A stretch of DNA of 64,000 bases from an uncultured Bacteroidota bacterium (lineage in GTDB: Bacteria > Bacteroidota > Bacteroidia > 2-12-FULL-35-15). Location of the stretch: NCBI GenBank assembly GCA_903847205.1, contig CAINDA010000067.1:1-64000 (forward strand). Direction: 5' to 3'. A program made the position numbers and the translations under genes. The notes under the pieces were generated by a model. It made no database searches and was not told where the DNA came from. It saw nothing but the letters and a program-made list of their open reading frames with translations. Below are positions 1 to 9,562 of the stretch, in pieces (within the stretch, counting starts at the first letter, position 1; each line of letters begins with the position of its first letter).

Positions 1-1868
1 CCGTTTCCTTTCAAGTAGCCTAAATCATCCAATAGCATATTGCCCAAAGCAACATGAAATTTTTCAAAGGGCTGATTGGTGCCTAAGCCAACATATTTGT
101 TATAACCGAAAAAAGCAATAGGCGAATTGCCCGAGTAGCCGTTAAATGGATTTTCAACAGCAACACCCCCTGTTCCTCCAGGAGTGTAAATACTTACTCC
201 TGAAGTATTGCCAGAATTAGTATTGTCACCAATTATAGTTTGTCTGTTGAAATTACCAATCATATTAAATTCGGTGCTGTTGTTACTGGGCGTTCCGTTT
301 CCTTTCATATAACCATTATCATCCAATAGCATATTGCCAAATGCAACATGCAATTTTTCAAAAGGCAAGGTTGTGCCAATACCTATAAAAGCGCCATTAT
401 TAAAAATATTACTGCTGTTTGTTACCCATGAAGAGCCGTTCCAGTAGGTGGTGTTTCCGGCAGCAGAGCCAGCGGCTATTACTCCTGAAGCACCGGTGCT
501 TCCAGTTGTTCCAATGTTTCCGGCTGCGCCTGTGGCACCAGTATTTCCGTTAGTTCCATTATTTCCTGTGGCACCTGTAGAACCTTTTATTCCATTGGTT
601 CCTGCAGCACCTGTGGCGCCGGTATTTCCAATATTTCCGTTAGTTCCTGCAGCACCCGTTGAGCCGGTAGTTCCATTGTTTCCATTTGTTCCTGCGGCCC
701 CTGTAGAACCTGTATTGCCATTAACTCCATTATTACCTGTTGAACCGGTAGCGCCTTTTATTCCATTAGTTCCTGCGGCACCAGTAGCACCGGTATTTCC
801 AATAGCTCCGTTGGTTCCGGCAGCCCCCGTTGAGCCGGTAGTTCCAATGCTTCCATTAGTTCCTGCGGCACCAGTAGCACCGGTATTTCCAATAGCTCCG
901 TTGGTTCCGGCAGCACCCGTTGATCCGGTAGTTCCATTGCTTCCATTTGTTCCTGCTGCGCCTGTAGCACCTGTATTTCCAATAGTTCCGTTAGTTCCAG
1001 CCGCACCTGTTGATCCTGTAGTTCCATTGCTTCCATTAGTTCCTGCAGCACCGGTATTTCCAGTAGCTCCGTTGGTTCCTGCCGTACCTGTTGATCCTGT
1101 AGTTCCATTGTTTCCGTTGGTTCCTGCCGTACCTGTTGATCCTGTAGTTCCATTATTTCCGTTAGTTCCAGCAACACCAGTTGATCCTGTAGTTCCATTA
1201 GCTCCGTTGGTTCCAGCAGCACCGGTTGCACCCGTGTTTCCATTTGTCCCATTGTTTCCGTTAGCTCCTGCAGCGCCTGTGTTTCCATTGCTTCCATTAG
1301 TACCGGCTGCACCCGTTGAGCCGGTAATTCCATTACTTCCGTTAGTGCCTGCAGCACCTGTCGCACCAATAGTTCCATTTGCTCCGGTATTACCAGTAAG
1401 TCCCATTGTGCCGTTACTGCCTGTTGTACCCGTTGCTCCGGTATTTCCCCGGTTGCCTGATGTTGTTGCTGAATTTTGAGCGAACAAAGCATAAGGTACG
1501 CTCATCAATTGCTGTGTTCCCATAACCAGATAAGTGCTGCCTCCGGTAACATCCATACTTATTTCGATAAAGTAAGGCCCCGTTGCCCAATTAATTGTGC
1601 TGAATGCCCCTATAACAGGAGTGCCTCTTCCAACTACCAGGTTCAACAATCCAAGGTTGTTTGATGTTACAGTATGTGTTTCGGAATAAACAATTGTTCC
1701 GGAGGAAGTTCCCTGACGCAGGTTTATTTGCAGCCCTATTGCCTGATTGGTTATAACAGTACCTGTTAAATTGCGTGCAACAGCCTGGTAATTGAAGCCC
1801 TGCGGTGCCTGCGCGAAAGAAATTAAGAATGTTGCGTTGAGGATTAAAAGAGAAATTATTTTTTTCAT
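1..1868 (-). CDS. Collagen-like surface protein, C-terminus cut off by the window
   Basis: The gene starts at an ATG at 1868 and stays open to the left edge, so its C-terminus lies outside. The protein opens with a signal peptide (MKKIISLLILNA...SFAQ) and an N-terminal domain of about 115 residues beginning [13 protein letters not shown], shared almost word for word with the genes ending at 2496 and 7135. A Gly-X-Y stretch follows (about nt 445-1450) rich in G-N-T, G-A-T and G-S-N triplets, with Asn and Thr instead of proline. After it come at least two copies of a module containing FEKLHVAxGNMLLDD. The gene lies 26 bp after a T9SS-sorted small protein, as in the two paralogous pairs to the right. 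I infer a secreted stalk-like or adhesive surface protein. The opposite strand shows a long Pro/Val-rich open frame here, which is a by-product of the repeat codons. Confidence 0.85.
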   Translation of the reverse strand, partial: MKKIISLLILNATFLISFAQAPQGFNYQAVARNLTGTVITNQAIGLQINLRQGTSSGTIVYSETHTVTSNNLGLLNLVVGRGTPVIGAFSTINWATGPYFIEISMDVTGGSTYLVMGTQQLMSVPYALFAQNSATTSGNRGNTGATGTTGSNGTMGLTGNTGANGTIGATGAAGTNGSNGITGSTGAAGTNGSNGNTGAAGANGNNGTNGNTGATGAAGTNGANGTTGSTGVAGTNGNNGTTGSTGTAGTNGNNGTTGSTGTAGTNGATGNTGAAGTNGSNGTTGSTGAAGTNGTIGNTGATGAAGTNGSNGTTGSTGAAGTNGAIGNTGATGAAGTNGSIGTTGSTGAAGTNGAIGNTGATGAAGTNGIKGATGSTGNNGVNGNTGSTGAAGTNGNNGTTGSTGAAGTNGNIGNTGATGAAGTNGIKGSTGATGNNGTNGNTGATGAAGNIGTTGSTGASGVIAAGSAAGNTTYWNGSSWVTNSSNIFNNGAFIGIGTTLPFEKLHVAFGNMLLDDNGYMKGNGTPSNNSTEFNMIGNFNRQTIIGDNTNSGNTSGVSIYTPGGTGGVAVENPFNGYSGNSPIAFFGYNKYVGLGTNQPFEKFHVALGNMLLDDLGYLKGN

Positions 1869-1894
1869 GTTATCAGGGTTGATGCTTTTATATT

Positions 1895-2380
1895 TTAGTT
1901 CGATTTAATTATTCGGAAGGATTTGTTTTGTGCAGAATTGTTTTTTATTAAAAGCAGGTATGTTCCTGAATTATATTCGGTCATATCTAGCTGCAGATGC
2001 GTGCTTGAATTTATCTGCCGTGATTTCAGTAATTTCCATTCCACAGTATATAAATCAACAACCAGAACTTGATTAAGTACATTTTGAATTTGCAATTGAA
2101 GAAAATCAACTGTCGGGTTTGGAAAAATTGTTATTGAATAATCGGCAGGCACATCATCAATTGACGAGGTTAATAAATTGGGCTGATGAAATCCCTGTGT
2201 TAAAAGATTGTTTGAATTACTTAGTGTTGATGTTACTGGTTCTCCCAAAGTCCAGTCTAATTGGGCTGAAGAGTTAGTAAAGCTGGTACCGGAAGTTGAT
2301 ATTATCTGAGGCGATAAGGACTGCGCTCCCGAAAATTTTATTAAAAAAAAGAGGAATAAAAAAAGCGGATTTTTTTTCAT
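1895..2380 (-). CDS. Small secreted protein with T9SS type A sorting domain (copy 1)
   Basis: I chose the ATG at 2380 because a typical Sec signal peptide follows (MKKNPLFLFLFFLIKFSGAQ); an upstream in-frame alternative start would put eight odd residues in front. After the signal comes a conserved short domain ([14 protein letters not shown]...[10 protein letters not shown]...[12 protein letters not shown]). Then comes a C-terminal domain of about 75 residues with FPNPTVDFLQLQIQ, LYTVE.KLL, NSGTYLL and a final FRIIKSN. That order (FPNP, a G-K-LL-like turn, GxY, basic end) is characteristic of T9SS type A sorting signals, which direct proteins across the outer membrane for release or surface attachment. 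It precedes the collagen-like gene by 26 bp and is probably cotranscribed with it. Its own function is unknown. Two close paralogues lie at 5195-5680 and 9024-9509. Confidence 0.85.
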   Translation of the reverse strand: MKKNPLFLFLFFLIKFSGAQSLSPQIISTSGTSFTNSSAQLDWTLGEPVTSTLSNSNNLLTQGFHQPNLLTSSIDDVPADYSITIFPNPTVDFLQLQIQNVLNQVLVVDLYTVEWKLLKSRQINSSTHLQLDMTEYNSGTYLLLIKNNSAQNKSFRIIKSN

Positions 2381-2406
2381 TTGATTTACTAAAAATTTGA
2401 GCATAC

Positions 2407-2436
2407 CAAAAATATAAATATTTAAGAAATTACAAA
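2407..2436 (-). promoter_or_regulatory. Bacteroidota-type promoter of T9SS gene copy 1
   Basis: Read on the minus strand there is TATTTTTG (2414-2407), a match to the Bacteroidota -7 consensus TAnnTTTG. Eighteen bases upstream is TTTG (2436-2433), matching the -33 element. The start codon at 2380 lies about 27 bases downstream of the -7 box. The same arrangement precedes the first gene of the cluster at 9509. No transcript data are available, so this is a motif match only. Confidence 0.55.
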
Positions 2437-2495
2437 TTTTTTTGGTAAAGAAAATTTACGTGAGGTTAATCACTGTTTTGGAGAAAAGACTATTT

Positions 2496-5168
2496 CTATT
2501 TTTCTTTCTCAGCGCTTACATTGCGCTTTTGAATTTCATCCAATTCATTTTCTATTTTAATGAATTTGTTTTTAAAGTCTGAGTTTTCTTTTTTAGAATG
2601 CTCCAGCTCGGCTTTAAAATTTGCATTTTCTGTTTTCAAATTTTCAATCATTTTTTGCTGCGCCTGCATTGCTGAGATGCTGAGTGTTGAAAGTGCTTCA
2701 TAATCTACTACTCTGAAATCGGTCACTTGGCGTCCATATACAAATACCGGTCCTTCGTCAGCAAGGTTTACTTTGAAACTATTTGCATCGGCTTCTATTA
2801 CTTCTGCCAGTTCAGTGCGTTTATCAAAAATCAGTTTTACTTTTTCGCCGGCTTTCAGATTGTTGGCGATTGTAATTTTTCCGTTTTTTATTTCCGCTGT
2901 TTTGAAAATATCCGGCACTTCGTCTTTTATTCTGCTTACTGCATTAGGGTATACCGTTTCCAATTCCTGTGCTATTAATTTTTTGTAAACTTTATTGCCT
3001 TTTCCAATGGTGTCAATGAATTGATAATCTTTAATGCGGATGTTCATAAGTGTATTCAAATCCTTTGCATTGTTTGAAACATCAATCACTTTTTTTATCC
3101 GTGCATCGGAGTAAGCATTAAACTCTAATGCCGCAATTCGCTGTGAAGCATAAATCGAATAATTAGCAGTACCGGATGTAGCACCTGTTGTGCCTGTAGG
3201 GCTTAAGTAGCCATAAGTAAGGGTATTGCTTTGTGAGCCGTTTACTTCCACAAGTGCTTTAGAAGGTGAAGTTGTACCAAAACCGACAAGCCCTCCATCA
3301 GTTACAAGTGCATAGTTACCATTTGCCCCTCCAGAAGCTTTAAAATAGCCTGCATAGTTAAAGCTTGCCGACCCAGTATTTGCGATTGAGCAATACACTC
3401 CCCATGTAGTATGAAATGAGTTTGAGTTAGCGCCTGAACTAGATACGTTAAATATTGTTGACGGAGTGAATCCTGCACCCGCTGTTGAAGCAGAGGTTAA
3501 TGAAAAAGCGTTTCCGGCTGTAAGACCATCAAATGAAAAAGAAGTTGTATTTGCTCCATGAGCAAGAGTTAGATTGGATGTTGGAGAAGCAATCAGATCC
3601 CATCTCATAAGCCCAGAAGGATTTGTCCAGACAGGCGGTGCACCTGCTCCCCCTGAAGTAAGCACATAACCATTAATACCGGCTGCATTATTAGGCATCA
3701 ATGCCCCGCTGAATTTGATATTTCCAGTAACATCTAAAATTTGAGAAGGTGTGCTTGTTCCAAAGCCTGTATTGCCATTTTTCAAAACTGTCATTGCATT
3801 AGAGGCTGCTCCGCTGCTTGTTCCATTACCAATAACAAACAAGCGATCAGCCGCATTCCATGAATTAGTACTTAAAGGTGTATATACAGTATTGTATTGC
3901 CCGATAACGGTTTCGGCGAAAGAGGGGGCATTTGTGGTAAATCCCATCGCAATTGAAACATCTCCGCTGGCAATAGTATAGTCTCCCATTGCAGTGGAAA
4001 TATGCCCGCTTGCAGTAGCGCTATTTCCTAACGCAGTTGAAGTGCCGCCGCTGGCGATTGTACTGTTTCCCATAGCAGTTGAAAAAGATGCACTAGCGTT
4101 AGTATTTGATCCCATTGCAGTAGAATAAGATCCGCTGGCAATAGTAAATATTCCCATTGCTGTAGAAGAAGGTCCGCTGGCAGTGGTGCCATTTCCTAAC
4201 GCAGTTGAATTGGATGCGTTAGCGGTGGAGTTGTATCCCATCGAAGTAGAAAAGTAACCAGTATTAGCATTGTCCCATTGTGTTCCATTTACGAATCCGG
4301 CTCTGAATGAGCCTTTACCCGGATAAAACATCATGCGGCTGCCAGCTCCAAAATCAGGCACTGTGGAAGATGCATTATAAGTTCCTGTAACTAAAACACC
4401 ATTGGTTGTGCTGCTTCCAAGTTCAACATGAAGCAGCGCTGCTACATTTGGTGTGGAAGTATTGATGCCTATATTGCCACCTGCATTATAAATGTTGCTG
4501 CTGTTTGCAACCCATTGCGTACCATCCCAATAAATAGTGTTTCCGATTGCAGCACCGGCAGTTATTAATCCTGCAGCTCCAGTTGAGCCGGTAGTTCCAA
4601 TGCTTCCTGTATTTCCGGTCAGCCCCGTTGCGCCTACAGCGCCTGTTGTTCCTGTTATACCCGCGGCTCCATTACTGCCAGTTGTTCCGGTTGAACCATT
4701 ATTACCTGTTGCACCCATTGCTCCATTAGTACCCGTTGCACCAGTAACACCCTGCGTTCCGGCCGACCCTGAATTTTGAGCATACAAAGCATAAGGCACA
4801 CTCATTAATTGCTGTGTACCCATTACTACATAAGATGTACCGCCTGTAACATCCATACTTATTTCAATAAAGTAGGGTCCGCCTGCCCAGTTAATACTGT
4901 TAAATGTTCCGGTTACTGGGGTCCCGCTGCCAATAACCATGTTTAATAATCCTAAATTATTTGAAGTGGTAGCATGTGTTTCGGTATAAACAATAGTTCC
5001 CCCGGCAGTCCCCTGGTGAAGGCTTATTTTTAAACCTACGGCCTGATTGATTAAAGCAGTACCGGATAAATTGCGTGCAACGGCTTGGTAATTGAAGCCC
5101 TGCGGTGCCTGTGCGAAAGAAATTAAAAATGCAGCGTTGAGGATTAAAAGAGTAATTATTTTTTTCAT
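2496..5168 (-). CDS. Collagen-like / YadA-head protein with C-terminal S74 self-cleaving chaperone
   Basis: 890 residues, modular. Residues 1-19 form a signal peptide, and residues 20-130 the [13 protein letters not shown] domain shared with the neighbouring paralogues. Residues ~135-205 are Gly-X-Y triplets ([13 protein letters not shown]...). Residues ~300-420 contain repeated (S/N)TAMG and TALGNxTxASG units, the signature of YadA-type trimeric adhesin heads. Near residue ~690 is YSDARIKK, the start of an intramolecular chaperone of the endosialidase / peptidase S74 family, ending with [12 protein letters not shown]. The last ~60 residues are a charged coiled coil ([24 protein letters not shown]...). 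S74 domains trimerise beta-rich fibres and then cut themselves off just before the Ser of the SD motif. All three modules favour trimers, so a homotrimeric fibre is a strong inference. No T9SS tail is present, so the export route is unclear. Confidence 0.88.
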   Translation of the reverse strand: MKKIITLLILNAAFLISFAQAPQGFNYQAVARNLSGTALINQAVGLKISLHQGTAGGTIVYTETHATTSNNLGLLNMVIGSGTPVTGTFNSINWAGGPYFIEISMDVTGGTSYVVMGTQQLMSVPYALYAQNSGSAGTQGVTGATGTNGAMGATGNNGSTGTTGSNGAAGITGTTGAVGATGLTGNTGSIGTTGSTGAAGLITAGAAIGNTIYWDGTQWVANSSNIYNAGGNIGINTSTPNVAALLHVELGSSTTNGVLVTGTYNASSTVPDFGAGSRMMFYPGKGSFRAGFVNGTQWDNANTGYFSTSMGYNSTANASNSTALGNGTTASGPSSTAMGIFTIASGSYSTAMGSNTNASASFSTAMGNSTIASGGTSTALGNSATASGHISTAMGDYTIASGDVSIAMGFTTNAPSFAETVIGQYNTVYTPLSTNSWNAADRLFVIGNGTSSGAASNAMTVLKNGNTGFGTSTPSQILDVTGNIKFSGALMPNNAAGINGYVLTSGGAGAPPVWTNPSGLMRWDLIASPTSNLTLAHGANTTSFSFDGLTAGNAFSLTSASTAGAGFTPSTIFNVSSSGANSNSFHTTWGVYCSIANTGSASFNYAGYFKASGGANGNYALVTDGGLVGFGTTSPSKALVEVNGSQSNTLTYGYLSPTGTTGATSGTANYSIYASQRIAALEFNAYSDARIKKVIDVSNNAKDLNTLMNIRIKDYQFIDTIGKGNKVYKKLIAQELETVYPNAVSRIKDEVPDIFKTAEIKNGKITIANNLKAGEKVKLIFDKRTELAEVIEADANSFKVNLADEGPVFVYGRQVTDFRVVDYEALSTLSISAMQAQQKMIENLKTENANFKAELEHSKKENSDFKNKFIKIENELDEIQKRNVSAEKEK

Positions 5169-5194
5169 GTTATTAGATTTACTGTATTTGTATA

Positions 5195-5680
5195 TTAATT
5201 CGATTTAATTATTTGAAAGGATTTGCTCTTTGAAGCATTGTTTTTTATTGAAAGCAGGTAGGTTCCTGAATTATATGCTGTCATATCTATTTGCAAATGT
5301 GTGCTGGAGTTTATTTGCTGCGATTTCAGCAATTTACCTTCTATGGTATAGAGATCTATAATAAGGACTTCATTTAATAAATTTTGAATTTGCAAAGTCA
5401 CAAAATCAACGGCGGGATTGGGAAAAAGAGTTACAGAATAATCGGCTGGTACATCATTAATTGCAGTAGTTAATAAATTGGGCTGATGAAATCCCTGGCT
5501 TAATAAATTATTTGAATTACTTAATGCAGCAGTTACTGGTTCTCCTATAGTCCAGTCTAACTGAGATGAAGAGTTAGTAAAACTTGTGCCGGAAGTGGAT
5601 ATTATCAGCGGGGAGAGGGATTGTGCTATCGAAAACTTTACTAAAAAAATTAAGGAGGTAAAAAGTAAATTTTTTTTCAT
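5195..5680 (-). CDS. Small secreted protein with T9SS type A sorting domain (copy 2)
   Basis: 161 residues: signal peptide ([20 protein letters not shown]), then [18 protein letters not shown]...[10 protein letters not shown]...FHQPNLL, then a T9SS type A tail starting at [14 protein letters not shown] and ending FQIIKSN. It is a close paralogue of the proteins at 1895-2380 and 9024-9509. It lies 41 bp after the thioredoxin-like gene and 26 bp before the collagen-like gene. Unlike the other two copies it has no TAnnTTTG promoter box just upstream, so it may be read through from the 7098 gene. It is exported and surface-sorted by inference; its partner and activity are unknown. Confidence 0.85.
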   Translation of the reverse strand: MKKNLLFTSLIFLVKFSIAQSLSPLIISTSGTSFTNSSSQLDWTIGEPVTAALSNSNNLLSQGFHQPNLLTTAINDVPADYSVTLFPNPAVDFVTLQIQNLLNEVLIIDLYTIEGKLLKSQQINSSTHLQIDMTAYNSGTYLLSIKNNASKSKSFQIIKSN

Positions 5681-5721
5681 GTTGTTTTTTTGTTCACTAT
5701 AACATTCACTGCAATAAATAT

Positions 5722-7098
5722 TTAATTTGCCTTTAATACTTTCTCAATTTCTGATTCCAGATTCTTAACATCCAGAATGCGCTGAATAATAATTCCTTTT
5801 TTATCTATTAATGCCATTGATGGAGTTGCCTTTATATTGTAACTTTCAAGTGCAGGATTGGATTGACCAACATTCACATTAGTCCAGCCCAAGTTATTAT
5901 CAGATATAAATTTTTTCCATTGTTCACTGTTCGCATCCAGTGATGCGGCATAAATGTTAAAGCCTGCTTGATGGTACTTTTCGTATGTTTTTTTTATTTC
6001 AGGGGTGGCTTCAATACAGTGTGAGCAATCGGAAGACCAGAAAATCGCTAATGTAAGTTTGCTGTTTTTTACAACATCACTCAGTTTTTTCATCGATCCT
6101 TTATTATCCGAAGCAATTATTTCTGGAGCAATGCTTCCAGCTTTTATTTTTGAAGCCGATTTTAGAGCAGCAACAATTGATGGTAATTGCTCTTCTGCCC
6201 AGGGGCGTGTATCTAACCAGTCTCCCATTGTTTCGAGATACTCTTCTCTGTTAGTTTGAGAAAAAACATTGTAGAGAGCCAAACCTAATTTTTTGTTCGC
6301 TTCTTCATTACCCATTGCTTTCATAAACATATCATTTATAAAAGCATATCGGCCCTGCCTGCTTGTGTCAGCTATATCATTTAAATATCCAATGAATTTT
6401 ACAGCTATATCAGAAGTATAAAACAAACGTGTGTCAGAAAAATTTATTCCATCAAAATAATGTTTTTCCATTTGCTCTACAGGCGATTTCTGCTTATTCA
6501 GCATTGGGCATAATGCCATTGGAGCAATCACCTGAGCGGTGAATGTTTTGGGGTAGTCATTAATAATCTGCTGTATATGCATATTATAATCTGCGGTTAA
6601 ATCGGCCCAGTATTTTGCGCAGATGGTTTTATCAGCAATACAGGATGCTCTAAATCCTTTCAATGTATCACGAAGGGTTGCCATGTTGTTTCTAAGAATT
6701 TCATGAGCTACATTTTCAAAAGAATTGGTAATGTACATTTCAGGAGGCTTTCCGTTTGCCAGCACTATTTTAAAACCAGGATTAGGTTCATTTTTAGAGA
6801 ATAAAATACTTTTTGAAAAACCTCCGTAAAGAACTTCATAAAACTCAGTTTCTGCGACGGGAATCTTAAACTGAAAACTATTATCTGGTTTTATTTTCGT
6901 TTCATATTTCTTAAATATTGAATTATATGGATTTAAATTTATTGTTTTAGATGGCAGGGAAACATTATTATTAACTATAAAACCTGTAAATGTTATAGTA
7001 TCGGTTTTCTCTGCAAATAATGAAAATTGAAGACAAAAAAACAGAACAAAAAACACACTAAAAAAATTATATTTAATAGTTTGTAACTTGTTTTCCAT
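5722..7098 (-). CDS. TlpA-like thioredoxin-fold protein (secreted)
   Basis: 458 residues with an N-terminal hydrophobic signal (FFSVFFVLFFCLQFSLFA). The first ~140 residues form a beta-rich domain typical of Bacteroidota thioredoxin-fold proteins with DUF4369-type fronts. A helical middle follows, then a C-terminal TlpA/AhpC-TSA fold. The active site CSHC lies at about residue 356 (LAIFWSSDCSHCIEATPEI), and the cis-proline loop reads IKATPSMALID. Such proteins reduce or exchange disulfides outside the cytoplasm. The neighbours matter: the protein ending at 7135 has about seven Cys-rich repeats that would need disulfide chemistry, so a role in folding it is a reasonable but untested inference. 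It probably heads a short transcription unit with the 5195-5680 and 2496-5168 genes. Confidence 0.85.
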   Translation of the reverse strand: MENKLQTIKYNFFSVFFVLFFCLQFSLFAEKTDTITFTGFIVNNNVSLPSKTINLNPYNSIFKKYETKIKPDNSFQFKIPVAETEFYEVLYGGFSKSILFSKNEPNPGFKIVLANGKPPEMYITNSFENVAHEILRNNMATLRDTLKGFRASCIADKTICAKYWADLTADYNMHIQQIINDYPKTFTAQVIAPMALCPMLNKQKSPVEQMEKHYFDGINFSDTRLFYTSDIAVKFIGYLNDIADTSRQGRYAFINDMFMKAMGNEEANKKLGLALYNVFSQTNREEYLETMGDWLDTRPWAEEQLPSIVAALKSASKIKAGSIAPEIIASDNKGSMKKLSDVVKNSKLTLAIFWSSDCSHCIEATPEIKKTYEKYHQAGFNIYAASLDANSEQWKKFISDNNLGWTNVNVGQSNPALESYNIKATPSMALIDKKGIIIQRILDVKNLESEIEKVLKAN

Positions 7099-7134
7099 TT
7101 AGTTCAATTTTAATTATAAGGTTTTAACTGTTTT

Positions 7135-9000
7135 TTAATTACAAACGCCGCCTATGCAGCTATGTCCTCCAGGACAGGTGTTACCGCATGCACCGCAGCT
7201 ATTTGTATTATTGGTAATATTAACTTCACACCCATTAACAGGATTGTTATCACAATCTGCAAATCCTGGATTGCAGGAAGCAATTACACACAAACCAGAT
7301 GAACAGCCAATTGAAGCATTAGGCTTAGATGCACATACATTTCCGCATGCACCGCAGTTATTTGTATTATTGGTAACATTAACTTCGCATCCATCCGCAT
7401 AATTCATATTACAATCTGCAAATCCTGCGCTGCAAGAAGCAATTATGCATAAACCAGATGAACAGCCAATTGAAGCATTAGGCTTAGATGGACATACATT
7501 TCCGCAGGCACCGCAGTTATTTGTATTATTGGTAACATTAACTTCGCATCCATCCGCAGCATTGTTATTACAATCTGCAAATCCAGTATTACAGGTAGTA
7601 ATTACACACAAACCGGATGAACAGCCGACTGTGGCATTTGATTGTGAACACGTATTTCCGCAGGCACCGCAGTTATTTAAATCACTGGCAATATTAACTT
7701 CACATCCATCAGCAGAACTCATATTACAATCTGCAAACCCTGCACTGCAGGAGGCAATTACACAAAAGCCAGATGAACAGCCTATTGCAGCATTAGGTTT
7801 AGTGCTGCATATATTTCCGCAGGCGCCGCAGTTATTTAAATCATTAGTAATATTAACTTCGCATCCATCGGCATAATTCATATTACAATCTGCAAATCCT
7901 GGGCCGCAGGAAGCAATTACACACAAACCAGATGAACAGCCTATTGCTGCATTAGGCTTAGAAGCACATACATTTCCGCAGGCACCGCAGTTATTTGTAT
8001 TATTGATAAGATTAATTTCGCATCCATCCGCAGAGATGTTATTACAATCTGCAAATCCGGTAGTACAGGAAGCAATTACACAAAAACCGGATGAACAGCC
8101 GGCTGCGGCATTTGGCAGCGAACACACATGCCCGCAGCTGCCGCAATTATTAATATCAGTGCTGAGATTTACACAATTGCCCGAACAATTTGTTTGCCCT
8201 GGCGCGCAGTAGTTTCCCCAAGCCGGAACACCGCTGATAACCTTTAGAATTTGATTTTCTGCTCCGATAGGGATTAAAGTCCATGCTGTACCATTCCAGT
8301 AATAAAGGTCACCAGTATTTGTACCTGCTTGAAAAGTTCCAGTTGCACCTGTAGCGCCATTGATTCCAATAGTTCCCGTTGCTCCTGTTGAACCGTTGAT
8401 ACCGTCTATGCCAGAGGAACCTGTAGCTCCATTGATTCCAGTTGTTCCAGTCGCTCCAGTTGCGCCCGTTGAACCGTTATTGCCGTTTGATCCAGAGGTT
8501 CCGGTTGCACCAATAAGCCCTGTCGCTCCGCTATTACCTGTTGCACCTATTGTACCAGCAGCACCAGTTGCTCCGGTATTTCCCTGTGTGCCGGGTGTTC
8601 CAGAATTCTGCGCATACAAAGCATAAGGCACACTCATTAATTGCTGTGTACCCATTAATGCATAAGCGGTACCTCCTGTAATATCCATACTTATTTCAAT
8701 AAAGTAAGGTCCGTTTGCCCAGTTAATTGTATTAAAAGTTCCTGTAACAGGCGTGCCGCTGCCAACAACAAGATTCAATAATCCTAAGTTATTTGAAGTT
8801 ACAGTATGTGTTTCGGTATAAACAATAGTTCCTGCAGAACTTCCCTGGCGCAGACTTATCTTCATCCCTATTGATTGATTGATTAAAGCCGTGCCGGATA
8901 AATTGCGGGCAACCGCTTGGTAATTGAAGCCCTGCGGTGCTTGTGCGAAAGAAATTAAGAATGCCGCGTTGAGAATTAAAAAAGCAATTATTTTTTTCAT
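7135..9000 (-). CDS. Collagen-like protein with C-terminal Cys-rich repeats
   Basis: Start taken at the ATG at 9000, where a normal signal peptide begins ([20 protein letters not shown]); the longer form starting at 9018 adds six residues in front. Order of parts: signal peptide, the shared [13 protein letters not shown] domain, about 90 residues of Gly-X-Y triplets (GATG, GSNG, GING), a short linker ([15 protein letters not shown]), then seven CGxCGxxC units. Six of these are joined by GCSSGxCxIxSCxxGFADCxxxxxDGCE. Each repeat is about 47-48 residues. Similar cysteine repeats are familiar from secreted proteins of predatory and gliding bacteria. All cysteines appear in conserved positions, so intrarepeat disulfides are likely. 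No T9SS tail is seen; the T9SS-sorted partner at 9024-9509 lies 23 bp upstream. Function unknown; surface or adhesive role inferred. Confidence 0.87.
   Translation of the reverse strand: MKKIIAFLILNAAFLISFAQAPQGFNYQAVARNLSGTALINQSIGMKISLRQGSSAGTIVYTETHTVTSNNLGLLNLVVGSGTPVTGTFNTINWANGPYFIEISMDITGGTAYALMGTQQLMSVPYALYAQNSGTPGTQGNTGATGAAGTIGATGNSGATGLIGATGTSGSNGNNGSTGATGATGTTGINGATGSSGIDGINGSTGATGTIGINGATGATGTFQAGTNTGDLYYWNGTAWTLIPIGAENQILKVISGVPAWGNYCAPGQTNCSGNCVNLSTDINNCGSCGHVCSLPNAAAGCSSGFCVIASCTTGFADCNNISADGCEINLINNTNNCGACGNVCASKPNAAIGCSSGLCVIASCGPGFADCNMNYADGCEVNITNDLNNCGACGNICSTKPNAAIGCSSGFCVIASCSAGFADCNMSSADGCEVNIASDLNNCGACGNTCSQSNATVGCSSGLCVITTCNTGFADCNNNAADGCEVNVTNNTNNCGACGNVCPSKPNASIGCSSGLCIIASCSAGFADCNMNYADGCEVNVTNNTNNCGACGNVCASKPNASIGCSSGLCVIASCNPGFADCDNNPVNGCEVNITNNTNSCGACGNTCPGGHSCIGGVCN
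7136..8150 (-). repeat. Tandem ~141-144 bp repeats encoding Cys-rich modules
   Basis: Six complete and one partial in-frame copies, each encoding [10 protein letters not shown]...GCSSG.C.I.SC..GFADC......GCE. Copies differ by scattered substitutions and by a one-residue length change (CSQSN in place of CASKPN). The DNA is similar enough that unequal recombination could change copy number. Confidence 0.85.
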
Positions 9001-9023
9001 GATGATAGATTTAATCATTCGTA

Positions 9024-9509
9024 TTAATTCGATTTAATTATTCGAAAGGATTTTATTTTTGCAGAACTGTTTTTTATTGAAAGCAGGTATGTTCCAGAAC
9101 TGTATGCTGTCATATCTATCTGCAAATGTGTGCTGGAGTTTATCTGCTGTGATTTCAGTAATTTCCCTTCTATTGTATAAAGATCAATAAGAAGGCTTTC
9201 ATTTAAAGCATTTTGAATTTGCAAATTCACAAAATCAATGGCAGGGTTTGGAAAAATTGTCACAGAATAATCAGCCGGCACATCATCAATTGCAGTTGTT
9301 AATAAATTGGGCTGCTGAAATCCCTGTGTTAAAATATTATTTGAATTAGTTAATGCAGCTGTTACGGGTTCTCCTAATGTCCAGTCTAATTGAGCTGAAG
9401 AGCCGATAAAGCTGGTGCCGGAAGTGGATATTATCTGCGGGGAGAGGGATTGTGCAACCGAAAAATTTATTGAAAAACAAACGGATAAAAAAAGTAAAAT
9501 TTTTTTCAT
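9024..9509 (-). CDS. Small secreted protein with T9SS type A sorting domain (copy 3)
   Basis: Start set at the ATG at 9509, which gives [20 protein letters not shown], a clean signal peptide. The open frame extends 30 codons further, but that part is not signal-like and runs across the promoter. The conserved [14 protein letters not shown]...[10 protein letters not shown]...FQQPNLL domain is followed by a T9SS type A tail from [14 protein letters not shown] to FRIIKSN. It is the first gene of the collagen-like cluster and lies 23 bp before the Cys-rich collagen-like gene. About 75% or more identical by eye to the other two copies, so these pairs arose by local duplication. Confidence 0.85.
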   Translation of the reverse strand: MKKILLFLSVCFSINFSVAQSLSPQIISTSGTSFIGSSAQLDWTLGEPVTAALTNSNNILTQGFQQPNLLTTAIDDVPADYSVTIFPNPAIDFVNLQIQNALNESLLIDLYTIEGKLLKSQQINSSTHLQIDMTAYSSGTYLLSIKNSSAKIKSFRIIKSN

Positions 9510-9533
9510 TTGATTTTTTTTGATTGGAAGTAC

Positions 9534-9562
9534 CAAATGTATAAAGATTTGAAGGATTACAA
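9534..9562 (-). promoter_or_regulatory. Bacteroidota-type promoter heading the collagen-like cluster
   Basis: On the minus strand TACATTTG (9541-9534) matches TAnnTTTG, and TTG (9562-9560) stands 18 bases upstream. The ATG at 9509 follows after about 24 bases. Spacing and position mirror those at 2407-2436 in front of copy 1. Confidence 0.55.

Noticed and set aside
448-1479. Plus-strand 343-codon Pro/Val-rich frame
   Set aside because: Shadow of the minus-strand collagen-like gene, which has signal peptide and conserved N-terminal domain in the true frame.
7154-8212. Plus-strand frames opposite the Cys-rich repeats
   Set aside because: They follow the repeat period of the real minus-strand gene and have no independent features.
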